Numbered from the stretch's first letter, positions 46,995-55,686 are shown. The stretch: 64,000 nucleotides of DNA from Pseudacidovorax intermedius (GCF_003350475.1 NZ_QQAV01000003.1:398063-462062), one strand, 5' to 3'. The notes: a model not told the origin generated them from the letters alone. Translations and numbers: made by a program.

Positions 46995-49875
46995 CGGTGG
47001 CGGCCTCCAGGTGGGCGATCTGCTCGGCATTGAAGCGGGCGTAGTCGCGCTGCCAGGCCGAGCGTTGCTGCGGCTGGGTGACCGGCGCCACCTGCACCGC
47101 CGTGACCTTGTACTCGGGGCAGTTGGTGGCCCAGTCGGAGCTATCGGTGGTGATGACGTTGGCGCCCGACTCCGGGAAGTGGAAGGTGGTGTAGACCACA
47201 CCGGGCTGGATGCGCTCGGTGACGGTGGCGCGCAGCACGGTCTCGCCGGCGCGGCTGGTGATGCCCACCCAGTCGCCGTCGTGGATGCCGCGTTCCTCGG
47301 CGTCGTGCGGATGGATCTCCAGCCGGTCCTCGCTGTGCCACTGGTTGTTGGGCGTGCGCCGTGTCTGCGCGCCCACGTTGTACTGCGACAGGATGCGCCC
47401 GGTGGTCAGCAGCAGCGGGAAGCGCGGCGTGACCTTCTCGTCGGTGGCCACGTACTGCGTGACGATGAAGCGGCCCTTGCCGCGCACGAACTTGTCGATG
47501 TGCATGATCGGTGTGCCGATCTCGGGCGTGCTGTCGTTGCAGGGCCACTGCAGGCTGCCGTGCTGGTCGAGCTTGTCGTAGCTGACGCCGGCGAAGGACG
47601 GCGTGAGCGCCGCGATCTCGGCCATGATCTCGCGCGGATGCGTGTAGTGCATCGGGTAGCCCAGCGCGTTGGCCAGCAGCTGCGTCACCTCCCAGTCCGC
47701 ATACGTCGCCAACGGCGGCATGACCTTGCGCACGCGCGAGATGCGGCGCTCGGCATTGGTGAAGGTGCCGTCCTTCTCCAGGAAGGAGGAGCCGGGCAGG
47801 AACACATGGGCGTACTTGGCCGTCTCGTTCAGGAAGATGTCCTGCACCACGATGCATTCCATGGCCGAGAGCGCCGCCGCCACATGCTGCGTGTTGGGGT
47901 CGGACTGCACGATGTCCTCGCCCTCGCAGTACAGGCCCTTGAAGCTGCCGCCCAGCGCGGCGTCGAACATGTTGGGAATGCGCAGGCCCGGCTCGGGGCT
48001 GAGCTCCACGCCCCAGGCGGCCTCGAACTGGCTGCGGGTGGTGGTGTCGCTGATGTGGCGGTAGCCCGGCAGCTCGTGCGGAAAGCTGCCCATGTCGCAG
48101 CTGCCCTGCACGTTGTTCTGACCGCGCAGCGGGTTCACGCCCACGCCCTCGCGGCCGACCATGCCGCAGGCCATGGCCAGGTTGGCGATGCCCATCACCA
48201 TGGTCGAGCCCTGCGCATGCTCGGTCACGCCCAGGCCGTAGTAGATGGCGCTGTTGACGGTCCTGCCGGTCTTCACGCCCTCGGCATTGCCGGTGGCGTA
48301 GAGCCGCGCGGCGCCGCGAACCACGGCCGCGGGCACGCCAGTGATGGCCTCCATGGCCTCGGGCGCGTTGTCCGGGCGGGCGACGAAGTCCTTCCAGGCC
48401 TTGAAGGACTTCTCGTCGCAGCGCTCGGCGATGTAGTCGTCGGCCAGCAGGCCCTCGGTGACGATCACATGCGCCAGCGCGCTGATCACAGCGACGTTGG
48501 TGCCGGGCCTGAGCGCCAGGTGGAAGTCGGCCTGCAGGTGCGGGCCACGGACCATCTCGGTCTCGCGCGGGTCGATGACGATCAGGCGCGCGCCCTGGCG
48601 GATGCGCTTCTTCATGCGCGAGGCGAACACCGGATGGGCCGCCGCCGGGTTGGCGCCGATCACCAAAATGACGTCGCTCTTCTCGACCGACTTGAAGGTC
48701 TGCGTCCCGGCCGAGGTGCCAAAGGTCTGGCCCAGGCCGTAGCCGGTGGGCGAATGGCACACCCGCGCGCAGGTGTCGACGTTGTTGTTGCCGAAGGCCG
48801 CGCGGATGAGCTTCTGCACCAGGTAGGTCTCTTCGTTGGTGCAGCGGCTGGAGGTGATGCCGCCGATGGCGTCCTGCCCATGCTTGGCCTGGATGCGGCG
48901 GAACTCCGAGGCCGCATGGGCGATGGCTTCCTCCCAGCTCACCTCACGCCACGGGTCGGTGATCTTCGCGCGGATCATGGGCGTCGTGATGCGGTCCTGG
49001 TGCGTGGCATAGCCCCAGGCAAAGCGGCCCTTGACGCAGCTGTGGCCCTCGTTGGCCTTGCCGTCCTTCCACGGCACCATGCGCACGACCTGCGTGCCCT
49101 TCATTTCTGCCTTGAACGCGCAGCCGACGCCGCAGTAGGCGCAGGTAGTGATCACGCTGTGCTCGGGCTGGCCCAGCTCGATGACCGACTTCTCCTGCAG
49201 CGTGGCCGTGGGGCAGGCCTCGACGCAGGCGCCGCAGCTCACGCATTCGCTCTCCATGAAGAGCTGGTCCTGGCCTGGCGACACGCGCGACTCGAAGCCG
49301 CGGCCGCTGATGGTGAGCGCGAAGGTGCCCTGCGTCTCCTCGCAGGCGCGCACGCAGCGATTGCAGACGATGCACTTGGACGGGTCGTAGCTGAAGTAGG
49401 GGTTGGACTCGTCCTTGGCCGCCTTCAGGTGGTTGGCGCCGTCGAAGCCGTAGCGCACGTTGCGCAAGCCGGTGACGCCCGCCATGTCCTGCAGCTCGCA
49501 GTTGCCGTTGGCCGAGCAGGTGAGGCAGTCGAGCGGATGGTCGGAGATGTAGAGCTCCATCACGCCCTTGCGCAGCTTCTGCAGCTTCGGGCTCTGGGTG
49601 CGGACCTTCATGCCCGCCTCGGCCGGCGTGGTGCACGAGGCCGGAAAGCCCTTGCGGCCCTCGATCTCGACCAGGCACAGCCGGCAGGAGCCGAAGGGCT
49701 CCAGGCTGTCGGTGGCGCACAGCTTGGGCACCTGCACGCCGGCATCGACGGCGGCGCGCATCAGCGAGGTGCCCTGCGGCACGGTGACGGACTGGCCGTC
49801 GATCTCCAGCGTGACTGCCTGCGTGGACTCGCGCAGCGGCGTGCCGTGGTCGGTGGTCTTGAGGTGGTCGAGCAT
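46984..49875 (-). CDS. fdsA: NAD-dependent formate dehydrogenase alpha (molybdenum) subunit
   Basis: A 963-residue cytoplasmic catalytic subunit. It begins with a [2Fe-2S] ferredoxin domain (CATDSLEPFGSCRLC), followed by a His-Cys cluster region (LYISDHPLDCLTCSANGNC) and two [4Fe-4S] motifs (CIVCNRCVRACEE, CVSCGACVEACP). The molybdopterin core starts at CAYCGVGCAF. The metal ligand is Cys373 in ARVCHSPTGYG, so this enzyme uses cysteine where FdnG uses selenocysteine. No signal peptide is present. It receives formate electrons and passes them through FdsB to NAD. Confidence 0.97.
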   Translation of the reverse strand: MLDHLKTTDHGTPLRESTQAVTLEIDGQSVTVPQGTSLMRAAVDAGVQVPKLCATDSLEPFGSCRLCLVEIEGRKGFPASCTTPAEAGMKVRTQSPKLQKLRKGVMELYISDHPLDCLTCSANGNCELQDMAGVTGLRNVRYGFDGANHLKAAKDESNPYFSYDPSKCIVCNRCVRACEETQGTFALTISGRGFESRVSPGQDQLFMESECVSCGACVEACPTATLQEKSVIELGQPEHSVITTCAYCGVGCAFKAEMKGTQVVRMVPWKDGKANEGHSCVKGRFAWGYATHQDRITTPMIRAKITDPWREVSWEEAIAHAASEFRRIQAKHGQDAIGGITSSRCTNEETYLVQKLIRAAFGNNNVDTCARVCHSPTGYGLGQTFGTSAGTQTFKSVEKSDVILVIGANPAAAHPVFASRMKKRIRQGARLIVIDPRETEMVRGPHLQADFHLALRPGTNVAVISALAHVIVTEGLLADDYIAERCDEKSFKAWKDFVARPDNAPEAMEAITGVPAAVVRGAARLYATGNAEGVKTGRTVNSAIYYGLGVTEHAQGSTMVMGIANLAMACGMVGREGVGVNPLRGQNNVQGSCDMGSFPHELPGYRHISDTTTRSQFEAAWGVELSPEPGLRIPNMFDAALGGSFKGLYCEGEDIVQSDPNTQHVAAALSAMECIVVQDIFLNETAKYAHVFLPGSSFLEKDGTFTNAERRISRVRKVMPPLATYADWEVTQLLANALGYPMHYTHPREIMAEIAALTPSFAGVSYDKLDQHGSLQWPCNDSTPEIGTPIMHIDKFVRGKGRFIVTQYVATDEKVTPRFPLLLTTGRILSQYNVGAQTRRTPNNQWHSEDRLEIHPHDAEERGIHDGDWVGITSRAGETVLRATVTERIQPGVVYTTFHFPESGANVITTDSSDWATNCPEYKVTAVQVAPVTQPQQRSAWQRDYARFNAEQIAHLEAATDGR

Positions 49876-49923
49876 CGGGGGCTCCTTGCGGGTCTCGTTC
49901 TTTCTTCGTGCGGAGGTGGCGCG

Positions 49924-51507
49924 TCAGGCGACGGCGCCGGCAGTGGCCTGCGCGGCGTCGGCCGGCTGCAGCCCGAAGTCCTCGGGGTAATGGTCGAGCG
50001 CGGACAGCACCGGGTACGGCGTCATGCCGCCCATGGCGCAGAGCGAACCGGCCAGCATCGTGTCGCACAGGTCGCGCAGCAGCTCGACCTGCTCGGCCTT
50101 GGCCGTGCCGGCGCGCGCGGTGATGCGGTCGATGACCTCGACGCCGCGCGTCGAGCCGATGCGGCAGGGCGTGCACTTGCCGCAGGATTCGATTGCACAG
50201 AATTCCATGGCGTAGCGCGCCAGCCGCGAGAGGTCGGCCGTGTCGTCATGCACCACGATGCCGCCGTGGCCCACCACCGCGCCCATGGCGGCGTAGGCCT
50301 CGTAATCGAGCGGCACGTCCCACTTCGACTCGGGCACGTAGGCACCCAGCGGACCACCGACCTGCACCGCCTTCACCGGCCGGCCCGAGACGGTGCCGCC
50401 AGCCCAGTCGACGAGCAGCTCGCGCAGCGTGACGCCGAAGGCCAGCTCCACCAGTCCGCCGCGGCGCACGTTGCCCGCGATCTGGATCGGCAGCGTGCCG
50501 TGCGAGCGGCCCACGCCGTAGTCGCGGTAGAAGGCCGCACCGCGCGCCAGGATGATGGGCACCGAGGCGAAGGTGATGACGTTGTTGATCACCGTCGGCT
50601 GGCCGAACAGGCCCGACAGCGCCGGGATCGGCGGCTTGGCGCGCACGATGCCGCGCTTGCCTTCCAGGCTCTCGAGCAGGGCCGTCTCTTCGCCGCAGAC
50701 ATAGGCGCCCGCAGCCATGCGCACCTCGATGTCGAAGGCCCGGCCGCTGCCCAGCACGTCGGGCCCGAGGATGCCGGCCGTGCGGGCGATGTCCACCGCC
50801 TCGCGCAGCGTGCGCACGGCGAAGGGGTATTCGGAGCGCACGTAGATGTAGCCGCGCGTGGCGCCGGTGCTGATGCCGGCGATGGTCATGCCCTCGACCA
50901 GCACGAAGGGGTCGCCCTCCATGACCATGCGGTCGGAGAAGGTGCCGGAATCGCCCTCGTCGGCATTGCAGACCACGTACTTGTGACTGGCCGCGGCCGC
51001 GGCCACCGTCTTCCACTTGATGCCGGCCGGAAAGGCCGCGCCGCCGCGTCCGCGCAGGCCCGAGTCGGTCACCTGCTGCACCACCTCGGTGGCCGGCATG
51101 GCGAGCGCGCGGCGCAGGCCCAGGAGGCCGCCATGGGCCTCGTAATCGGCCAGCGACAGCGGATCGGTGAGGCCGACGCGCGCGAAGGTCAGGCGCTGCT
51201 GGCGCTGGAGCCACGGCAGTTCATCGACCACGCCCAGCGCCAGCGCATGCGCGCCGCCCTGGAGCCAGCCGGCTTCGAACAGCGCCGGCACATCCTCGGG
51301 CGCGACCGGGCCGTAGCCCACGCGGCCTCGCGACGTCTGCACCTCGACCAGGGTTTCGAGCCACAGCATGCCGCGCGAGCCGTTGCGCACGAGGCGCACC
51401 GACAGGCCGCGGGCCGCGGTCTCGCGTTCGATGGCGGCGGCCACCTCGTCGGCGCCGACGGCGAGGGCCGCGCTGTCGCGCGGCACGTAGAGGGTGGTGG
51501 GGTTCAT
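49924..51507 (-). CDS. fdsB: NAD-dependent formate dehydrogenase beta (flavin) subunit
   Basis: A 527-residue subunit homologous to NuoF of complex I with a thioredoxin-like N-terminal extension. GLRGRGGAAFPAGIKWK and NADEGDSGTFSDRMVMEGDPF bind FMN and NAD. The C-terminal [4Fe-4S] site is ESCGKCTPCRIGS. The ATG at 51507 overlaps the fdsG stop (ATGA). It reduces NAD with electrons from FdsA. All expected motifs are intact. Confidence 0.96.
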   Translation of the reverse strand: MNPTTLYVPRDSAALAVGADEVAAAIERETAARGLSVRLVRNGSRGMLWLETLVEVQTSRGRVGYGPVAPEDVPALFEAGWLQGGAHALALGVVDELPWLQRQQRLTFARVGLTDPLSLADYEAHGGLLGLRRALAMPATEVVQQVTDSGLRGRGGAAFPAGIKWKTVAAAAASHKYVVCNADEGDSGTFSDRMVMEGDPFVLVEGMTIAGISTGATRGYIYVRSEYPFAVRTLREAVDIARTAGILGPDVLGSGRAFDIEVRMAAGAYVCGEETALLESLEGKRGIVRAKPPIPALSGLFGQPTVINNVITFASVPIILARGAAFYRDYGVGRSHGTLPIQIAGNVRRGGLVELAFGVTLRELLVDWAGGTVSGRPVKAVQVGGPLGAYVPESKWDVPLDYEAYAAMGAVVGHGGIVVHDDTADLSRLARYAMEFCAIESCGKCTPCRIGSTRGVEVIDRITARAGTAKAEQVELLRDLCDTMLAGSLCAMGGMTPYPVLSALDHYPEDFGLQPADAAQATAGAVA

Positions 51508-52103
51508 GCCGTCACCTCCGTCGCCATGCAGGCGCCCATCACGCGGTCCAGCCGCTCGGGCGAGAGCCGCGCATGCGGCCGGCCATCGAGCATGGCGGCT
51601 GGCGACTGGGCGCACAGGCCCAGGCAGTAGACGGGTTGCAGCGTCATGCCGCCGTCGGGCCGCGTGCCGCCCGCTTCGGGCAGGCCCAGGCCTTCGCAGG
51701 CATGCTGCCAGAGCGCGTCGGCGCCCATGGACTGGCAAGCTTCGGCGCGACAGACCTCCAGCACATGGCGGCCGGCGGGTTCGCTGCGGAAGTGGTGGTA
51801 GTAGCTGATGACGCCATGCACCTCCGCGCGCGACAGGTTGAAGCCCAGGGCGATCTCGCCCACGACCTCGGCCGGCACGCAGCCCAGCGCGTCCTGCACG
51901 TCGTGCAGCGCGGGCAGCAGGCCGCCGCGCTGCAGGGCGTGGCGGGCGACGATCTCGCGCACCGTGGCAAGGCGCGGATCGGCGACTTCGGCGGGGGCGC
52001 GGCCCAGTTGGCGCAGTCGGTCGCGCAGTTCGTCGGGAGTGGCGAGCACGCGTTCGCTGCGGACGCGCGCGGGGCCGGCGGGTGGGGTCGGAATCTGGGC
52101 CAT
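51504..52103 (-). CDS. fdsG: NAD-dependent formate dehydrogenase gamma subunit
   Basis: A 199-residue NuoE-like subunit. The [2Fe-2S] ligands are in CRAEACQSMGA and CLGLCAQSPA, and the helical N-terminal half shows LHDVQDALGCVPAEVVGEIALGFNLSRAEVHGVISYYHHF. I chose the ATG at 52103 (MAQIPTPPAG); an upstream start would add 13 residues. It is the first gene of fdsGBAD. Its promoter should lie in 52104-52300, next to the repeat-rich tract. Confidence 0.94.
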   Translation of the reverse strand: MAQIPTPPAGPARVRSERVLATPDELRDRLRQLGRAPAEVADPRLATVREIVARHALQRGGLLPALHDVQDALGCVPAEVVGEIALGFNLSRAEVHGVISYYHHFRSEPAGRHVLEVCRAEACQSMGADALWQHACEGLGLPEAGGTRPDGGMTLQPVYCLGLCAQSPAAMLDGRPHARLSPERLDRVMGACMATEVTA

Positions 52104-52420
52104 CGTGGGGCGGGCACCGGGCGCTCGGATGCCGCGCCGCATGCGCGTGGACGGCGGCCGGCCGGTGACGCTGGAGTTGTCTCGGCGGGAGTGTGCGCGC
52201 GGGGGGTGCCGGTCGCAAATTGCTTCGCGACATGGGGCGATTCAGGGATTGAATGGGCTAGGCTGGCAGCGTGAATGGCACTCGGGGTTGGGGTCTCTTC
52301 TGGGTCTCCTGTTCGGGGTCGGGTTCGGGTTCGGGGTCGGTGCGCTTCTGGACCTCCTATTCGGGTCCGGGTCCGGGTCCGGGTCCGGGGTCGGAGTTGG
52401 GGTTGGGGTGCGCGAGAAGC

Positions 52421-52595
52421 AGGGGCACTAACCCGGCAGAGGACGCCGGCATGCGCGCTCCCGGTGCACGCTCGCGCTGACCGGCTTGCCTCACCAGACG
52501 GGTGCCCGCTCTCCACCGACGCGCCTTGCGCACTGCACGGCGCCGCGAATGGCACCTCCGCACGCACACCGTCATCCTCCGCCTCGACGCTGCGC
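52421..52595 (+). repeat. Large inverted repeat, arm 1
   Basis: This 175-bp segment matches the reverse complement of 52936-53110. Hand alignment shows about 17 mismatches and no gaps, clustered in two short patches. The arms enclose about 340 bp holding a tandem array and a palindromic doublet. Confidence 0.85.
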
Positions 52596-52652
52596 GCGAG
52601 CCCTCCCCTTTTCAAGTCGTCGGGGCTTGAGGCCATCAGGGCCGTGGGATCC

Positions 52653-52708
52653 TTGAGTCCTTGAGTCCTTGAGTCCTTGAGTCCTTGAGTCCTTGAGTCC
52701 TTGAGTCC
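52653..52708. repeat. Tandem array of an 8-bp unit (TTGAGTCC x 7)
   Basis: Seven perfect head-to-tail copies of TTGAGTCC, then one degraded unit (AGGAGTCC). An 8-bp unit would shift the frame with each copy change, which agrees with this being non-coding. It is likely length-variable by replication slippage. Confidence 0.92.
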
Positions 52709-52782
52709 AGGAGTCCCGGGGTCCTGGTCCTGGTCCCGGGGTCTTGGCGTTTTGGGACGAGGCGGACCAATCAACCCACAGG

Positions 52783-52807
52783 CCGTTCGGGCTGAGCCTG
52801 TCCAAGC
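52783..52807 (-). repeat. Widespread short repeat, left member of a facing pair
   Basis: CCGTTCGGGCTGAGCCTGTC and the bases after it match, in inverted orientation, the element at 52874-52900. The motif is a common intergenic repeat in proteobacterial genomes as I remember it. Confidence 0.6.
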
Positions 52808-52873
52808 CTCGCCCCTATGGGCAGCAAGCAAGCGGCTCAAGCACCGCCGGGCATTTGCGCCGCGCGCCGCTCT

Positions 52874-52900
52874 GCCCTTCGACAAGCTCAGGGCGAACGG
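52874..52900 (+). repeat. Widespread short repeat, right member of a facing pair
   Basis: GCCCTTCGACAAGCTCAGGG followed by CGAACGG, the better-conserved form of the repeat at 52783-52807. The two lie 66 bp apart and could pair. Confidence 0.65.
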
Positions 52901-52935
52901 AGTGAGGATCCGGGCGGCCGAACCCGGCCGTTCGG

Positions 52936-53110
52936 GCGCAGCGTCGAGGCGGAGGGTGCCGGTGTGCGTGCGGAGGTGCCATTCGCGGCGCCGTGCAGTA
53001 CCCCAAGCACGTCGGTGGAGAGCGAGCACCCGCCCTGTGCACCAAGCCGGTCAGCGCGAGCGTGCACCGGGAGCACGCATGCCGGCGCCCTCTGCCGGGT
53101 TAGCGCCCCT
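52936..53110 (-). repeat. Large inverted repeat, arm 2
   Basis: Reverse complement of arm 1 (52421-52595), 175 bp, about 17 mismatches. No open frame or terminal inverted repeat of a known insertion sequence was recognised in either arm. Confidence 0.85.
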
Positions 53111-53140
53111 GCCACTCGCGCGCCCCGGCAACGTCCCACC

Positions 53141-53259
53141 ACCAACCACCAACCACCAACCACCAACCACCAACCACCAACCACCAACCGGCAACCGGCA
53201 ACCCGCAACCCGCAACCCGCAACCCGCAACCCGCAACCCGCAACCCGCAACCCGCAACC
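53141..53259. repeat. Tandem heptamer array, 17 copies in three variants
   Basis: Seventeen 7-bp units in perfect register: seven ACCAACC, two GGCAACC, then eight CGCAACC. All share CAACC at positions 3-7. The blockwise change of the first two bases points to successive expansions. It is 184 bp from the end of the LysR gene. Confidence 0.95.
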
Positions 53260-53442
53260 GCAATCCAGCCTAGGCCCTGAAGGGTGACCAGATCGCAAAA
53301 CCCGCCCTCAGCGCCCGATGTTGAACAGCCAGAGAAAGAACCGCCCCACCATCACCAGCAGTTCCCACAGCGCCCGCAGCGCATCCAGCAGTCCGGCGTC
53401 AGGCGGCAACACGGCGACTTCCTTAGAGACGACGCACGGACA

Positions 53443-54393
53443 TCACGCCTCCAGCGCCCCGCCATGCGCCCGCAGTTCGGACAACCACTCCTGCGACTGC
53501 AGCAGCCCCAGCGCCGCCTCCAGCGCCCGCGAAGGGCGCACCGCCGCCGGCGCCATGAAACCCAAGGGCGTGCGCACGGTCGGCCCCACCAGCGGCTGCG
53601 CCACCAGGCCCGGCTGGCCGCGCACCGTGTCGACCATCGCGCCGGGCAGCACCGCACACACGTCGCCCGCCTGCACGGCCAGCACCAGCGTGAGCACGGA
53701 GTTGGTCTCCACCGCCGGCGCCACGCCCGTCGCACCGGCCTCGGCGAAGGCGGCGTCGACGATCGCGCGGTTGTGCATCTCGGGCGTCAGCAGGCACAGC
53801 GGCAGCGCCGCCGCCTCGGCCCAGCCGATGGGCTGGCCACGCGCCAGCATCGTGGCCGCTGGCGCTTCGGTCGGCCGGCGCAGCAGGAAGTAATGCTCCT
53901 CGATTTGCGGCCAGGTCTGCAGCGCCTTGGCCGCCGGGCCCTGCCGGCCGGTGTAGCCCAGGGCCAGGTCGATGGCGAGGTGGTCGAGTCCCGTCTCCAG
54001 CTCCAGCGAACTCATCGACAGCACCGTCGGCACGATGCCCGGGTGCCGCGCCCGCAGCCGCGCCGCAAAACGGCTGAGCAGCGGAATGGCCGTGGGCACG
54101 GCCGCCATGCGCAGGCGCCCGCGCGGCTGGCCGGCTTCGCTGCGCAACTGCTGCTGCAGCCGCTCGTGCTCGTGCAGCATGCGGTGGGCGCTGGCCAGCA
54201 CCTGCTCGCCCTCGGGCGTCAGGCCCGCATAGGCCCGGCCGCGGCGCACGATGGCCACGCCGAACTCGGCCTCCAGCGCCCGCATGGCATTGGACAGCGC
54301 CGGCTGCGTGATGTGGCAGGCCGCCGCAGCCCGGCCGAAATGCCGGTGCTCGGCCAGGGCGGCCAGGTAGCGCAGGGAGGCGAGGATGTTCAT
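53443..54393 (-). CDS. LysR-family regulator, probable regulator of fds
   Basis: A 316-residue LysR protein. The helix-turn-helix is in SLRYLAALAEHRHFGRAAAACHITQPALSNAMRALE. The ligand domain includes PAVETNSVLTLVLAVQAGDVCAVLPGAM. I chose the ATG at 54393 (MNILASLRYL), since the upstream part of the frame crosses a perfect palindrome at 54446-54482. It is co-oriented with and upstream of fdsGBAD. In other Burkholderiales a LysR gene (fdsR) adjoins fds and responds to formate, so this is the likely counterpart. Confidence 0.88.
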   Translation of the reverse strand: MNILASLRYLAALAEHRHFGRAAAACHITQPALSNAMRALEAEFGVAIVRRGRAYAGLTPEGEQVLASAHRMLHEHERLQQQLRSEAGQPRGRLRMAAVPTAIPLLSRFAARLRARHPGIVPTVLSMSSLELETGLDHLAIDLALGYTGRQGPAAKALQTWPQIEEHYFLLRRPTEAPAATMLARGQPIGWAEAAALPLCLLTPEMHNRAIVDAAFAEAGATGVAPAVETNSVLTLVLAVQAGDVCAVLPGAMVDTVRGQPGLVAQPLVGPTVRTPLGFMAPAAVRPSRALEAALGLLQSQEWLSELRAHGGALEA

Positions 54394-54445
54394 GCGTCGG
54401 CAAGGCGGCAGGGCAAGTCGGCCACTGCCGATGATCGCCGGGCTT

Positions 54446-54482
54446 CCTTGCAAATCGATCGGCAGCCGATCGATTTGCAAGG
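54446..54482. promoter_or_regulatory. 37-bp perfect palindrome between apbC and the LysR gene
   Basis: CCTTGCAAATCGATCGG, spacer CAG, and its exact reverse complement: 17 bp per arm. It lies 52 bp upstream of the LysR start and 37 bp past the apbC stop. No T-run follows on the minus strand, so a plain terminator is less likely than an operator; a LysR-type autoregulatory site is possible. Confidence 0.65.
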
Positions 54483-54519
54483 ACGAGGGGCGGCGCGAAG
54501 CCCGTCGCCCCGCAGACGA

Positions 54520-55611
54520 TCAGGTGTTCTTGCTCACCGTGATGGTCGGGAACTTGGACGAGAAGTCCTTGGCCTTGCCCGCGATGCCCATGGCCACCTG
54601 GCGGGCCACGGCCTTGTACAGGCCGGCGATCTCGCCCTCGGGATCGGCCACCACGGTGGGCTTGCCGCCGTCGGCCTGCTCGCGGATGGTCATGGCCAGG
54701 GGCAGCGCGCCCAGGTAGGCCATGTTGCGCTCGGCCGCCATCTTCTTGCCGCCCTCGTGGCCGAAGATGTGCTCCACATGGCCGCAGTTCGTGCACACGT
54801 GCACCGCCATGTTCTCCACGATGCCGAGGATAGGCACGCCCACCTTCTCGAACATGGTGATGCCCTTGCGGGCATCGAGCAAGGCGATGTCCTGCGGCGT
54901 GGTGACGATCACCGCGCCCGTGATCGGCACGCGCTGGCTCAGGCTGAGCTGGATGTCGCCGGTGCCCGGCGGCATGTCGACCACGAGGTAGTCGATGTCC
55001 TTCCAGTTGGTCTGGCGCAGCAGCTGGTCCAGCGCCTGGGTGGCCATGGGGCCGCGCCAGATCATGGCCTGGTCGGGGTCGACCAGGAAGCCGATGGACA
55101 TCAGCTGCACCCCATGGCCTTCCAGCGGGTCCATGGTCTTGTCGTCGGGGCTGGTGGGCCGGCCGCTCACGCCCATCATCATGGGCTGACTGGGGCCGTA
55201 GATGTCGGCGTCGAGCAGGCCCACGCGCGCGCCTTCGGCCGCCAGCGCCAGCGCCAGGTTGGCGGCGGTGGTGCTCTTGCCCACGCCGCCCTTGCCCGAG
55301 GCCACGGCCACGATGTTCTTCACGCCCGGCAGCAGCTGCACACCGCGCTGCACGGCATGGGCGGTGATCTCGGTCAGCACGTTGACCGACACGTTCTCGA
55401 CGCCGGGCACGGTGCGGGCCGCGGCGACCAGCGCCTTGCGCAGCGCCGGATGCTGGCTGCGGGCCGGGTAGCCCAGTACGAGGTCGAAGGCGACGTCGCC
55501 GCCGTCGATCTGCAGGTTGCGCACGGCCTTGGCCGCCACGAAGGACTGGCCGGTGTTCGGGTCCTGGACGCTCTTGAGCGCGTCAAGCAGGCCCTCGGGG
55601 GTCACGGTCAT
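54520..55611 (-). CDS. apbC: Iron-sulfur cluster carrier Mrp/ApbC
   Basis: A 363-residue P-loop ATPase that binds and transfers [4Fe-4S] clusters. An N-terminal MIP18-like domain (LLDALKSVQDPNTG) precedes the deviant Walker A SGKGGVGKST (residues 105-114). The cluster-binding pair is Cys273 and Cys276 (VHVCTNCGHVEHIFG). It is a housekeeping maturation factor that could serve the iron-sulfur subunits of both formate dehydrogenases. The ATG is at 55611. Confidence 0.95.
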   Translation of the reverse strand: MTVTPEGLLDALKSVQDPNTGQSFVAAKAVRNLQIDGGDVAFDLVLGYPARSQHPALRKALVAAARTVPGVENVSVNVLTEITAHAVQRGVQLLPGVKNIVAVASGKGGVGKSTTAANLALALAAEGARVGLLDADIYGPSQPMMMGVSGRPTSPDDKTMDPLEGHGVQLMSIGFLVDPDQAMIWRGPMATQALDQLLRQTNWKDIDYLVVDMPPGTGDIQLSLSQRVPITGAVIVTTPQDIALLDARKGITMFEKVGVPILGIVENMAVHVCTNCGHVEHIFGHEGGKKMAAERNMAYLGALPLAMTIREQADGGKPTVVADPEGEIAGLYKAVARQVAMGIAGKAKDFSSKFPTITVSKNT

Positions 55612-55686
55612 TGGATTTGGCTCCTCAATTGGGCGGCGAGTCTACGGGGCAGCGGCCGGCCGCTGCTACGGAAGGGACAAGCCGCC

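Larger units (their letters stand above)
52104..53442. other. Repeat-rich gene-free tract between fdsG and the LysR gene
   Basis: I see no credible gene in these 1.3 kb. The order from left is: fdsG promoter region; a G/T-rich tract of imperfect TCGGGT-like hexamers (about 52313-52412); inverted-repeat arm 1 (52421-52595); seven TTGAGTCC units (52653-52708); a facing pair of short palindromic motifs (52783-52807, 52874-52900); inverted-repeat arm 2 (52936-53110); and a 17-copy heptamer array (53141-53259). Every frame through it is low-complexity. Confidence 0.75.

Noticed and set aside
46870-51630. A very long open frame on the plus strand antisense to fdsA and fdsB
   Set aside because: It is a by-product of high GC and third-position bias; its translation is His/Arg/Gly/Ala-rich with no domain, whereas the minus strand encodes clear enzyme subunits. 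The same applies to the long antisense frames opposite livK, serS, fdnG and ctaD.
53141-53259. CRISPR-like array
   Set aside because: The 7-bp units are contiguous with no spacers, and no cas genes are present. It is a simple tandem repeat.
54446-54482. Ordinary rho-independent terminator of apbC
   Set aside because: The stem is A/T-containing, 17 bp per arm, and is not followed by a T-run in either direction, so I list it as a candidate operator.
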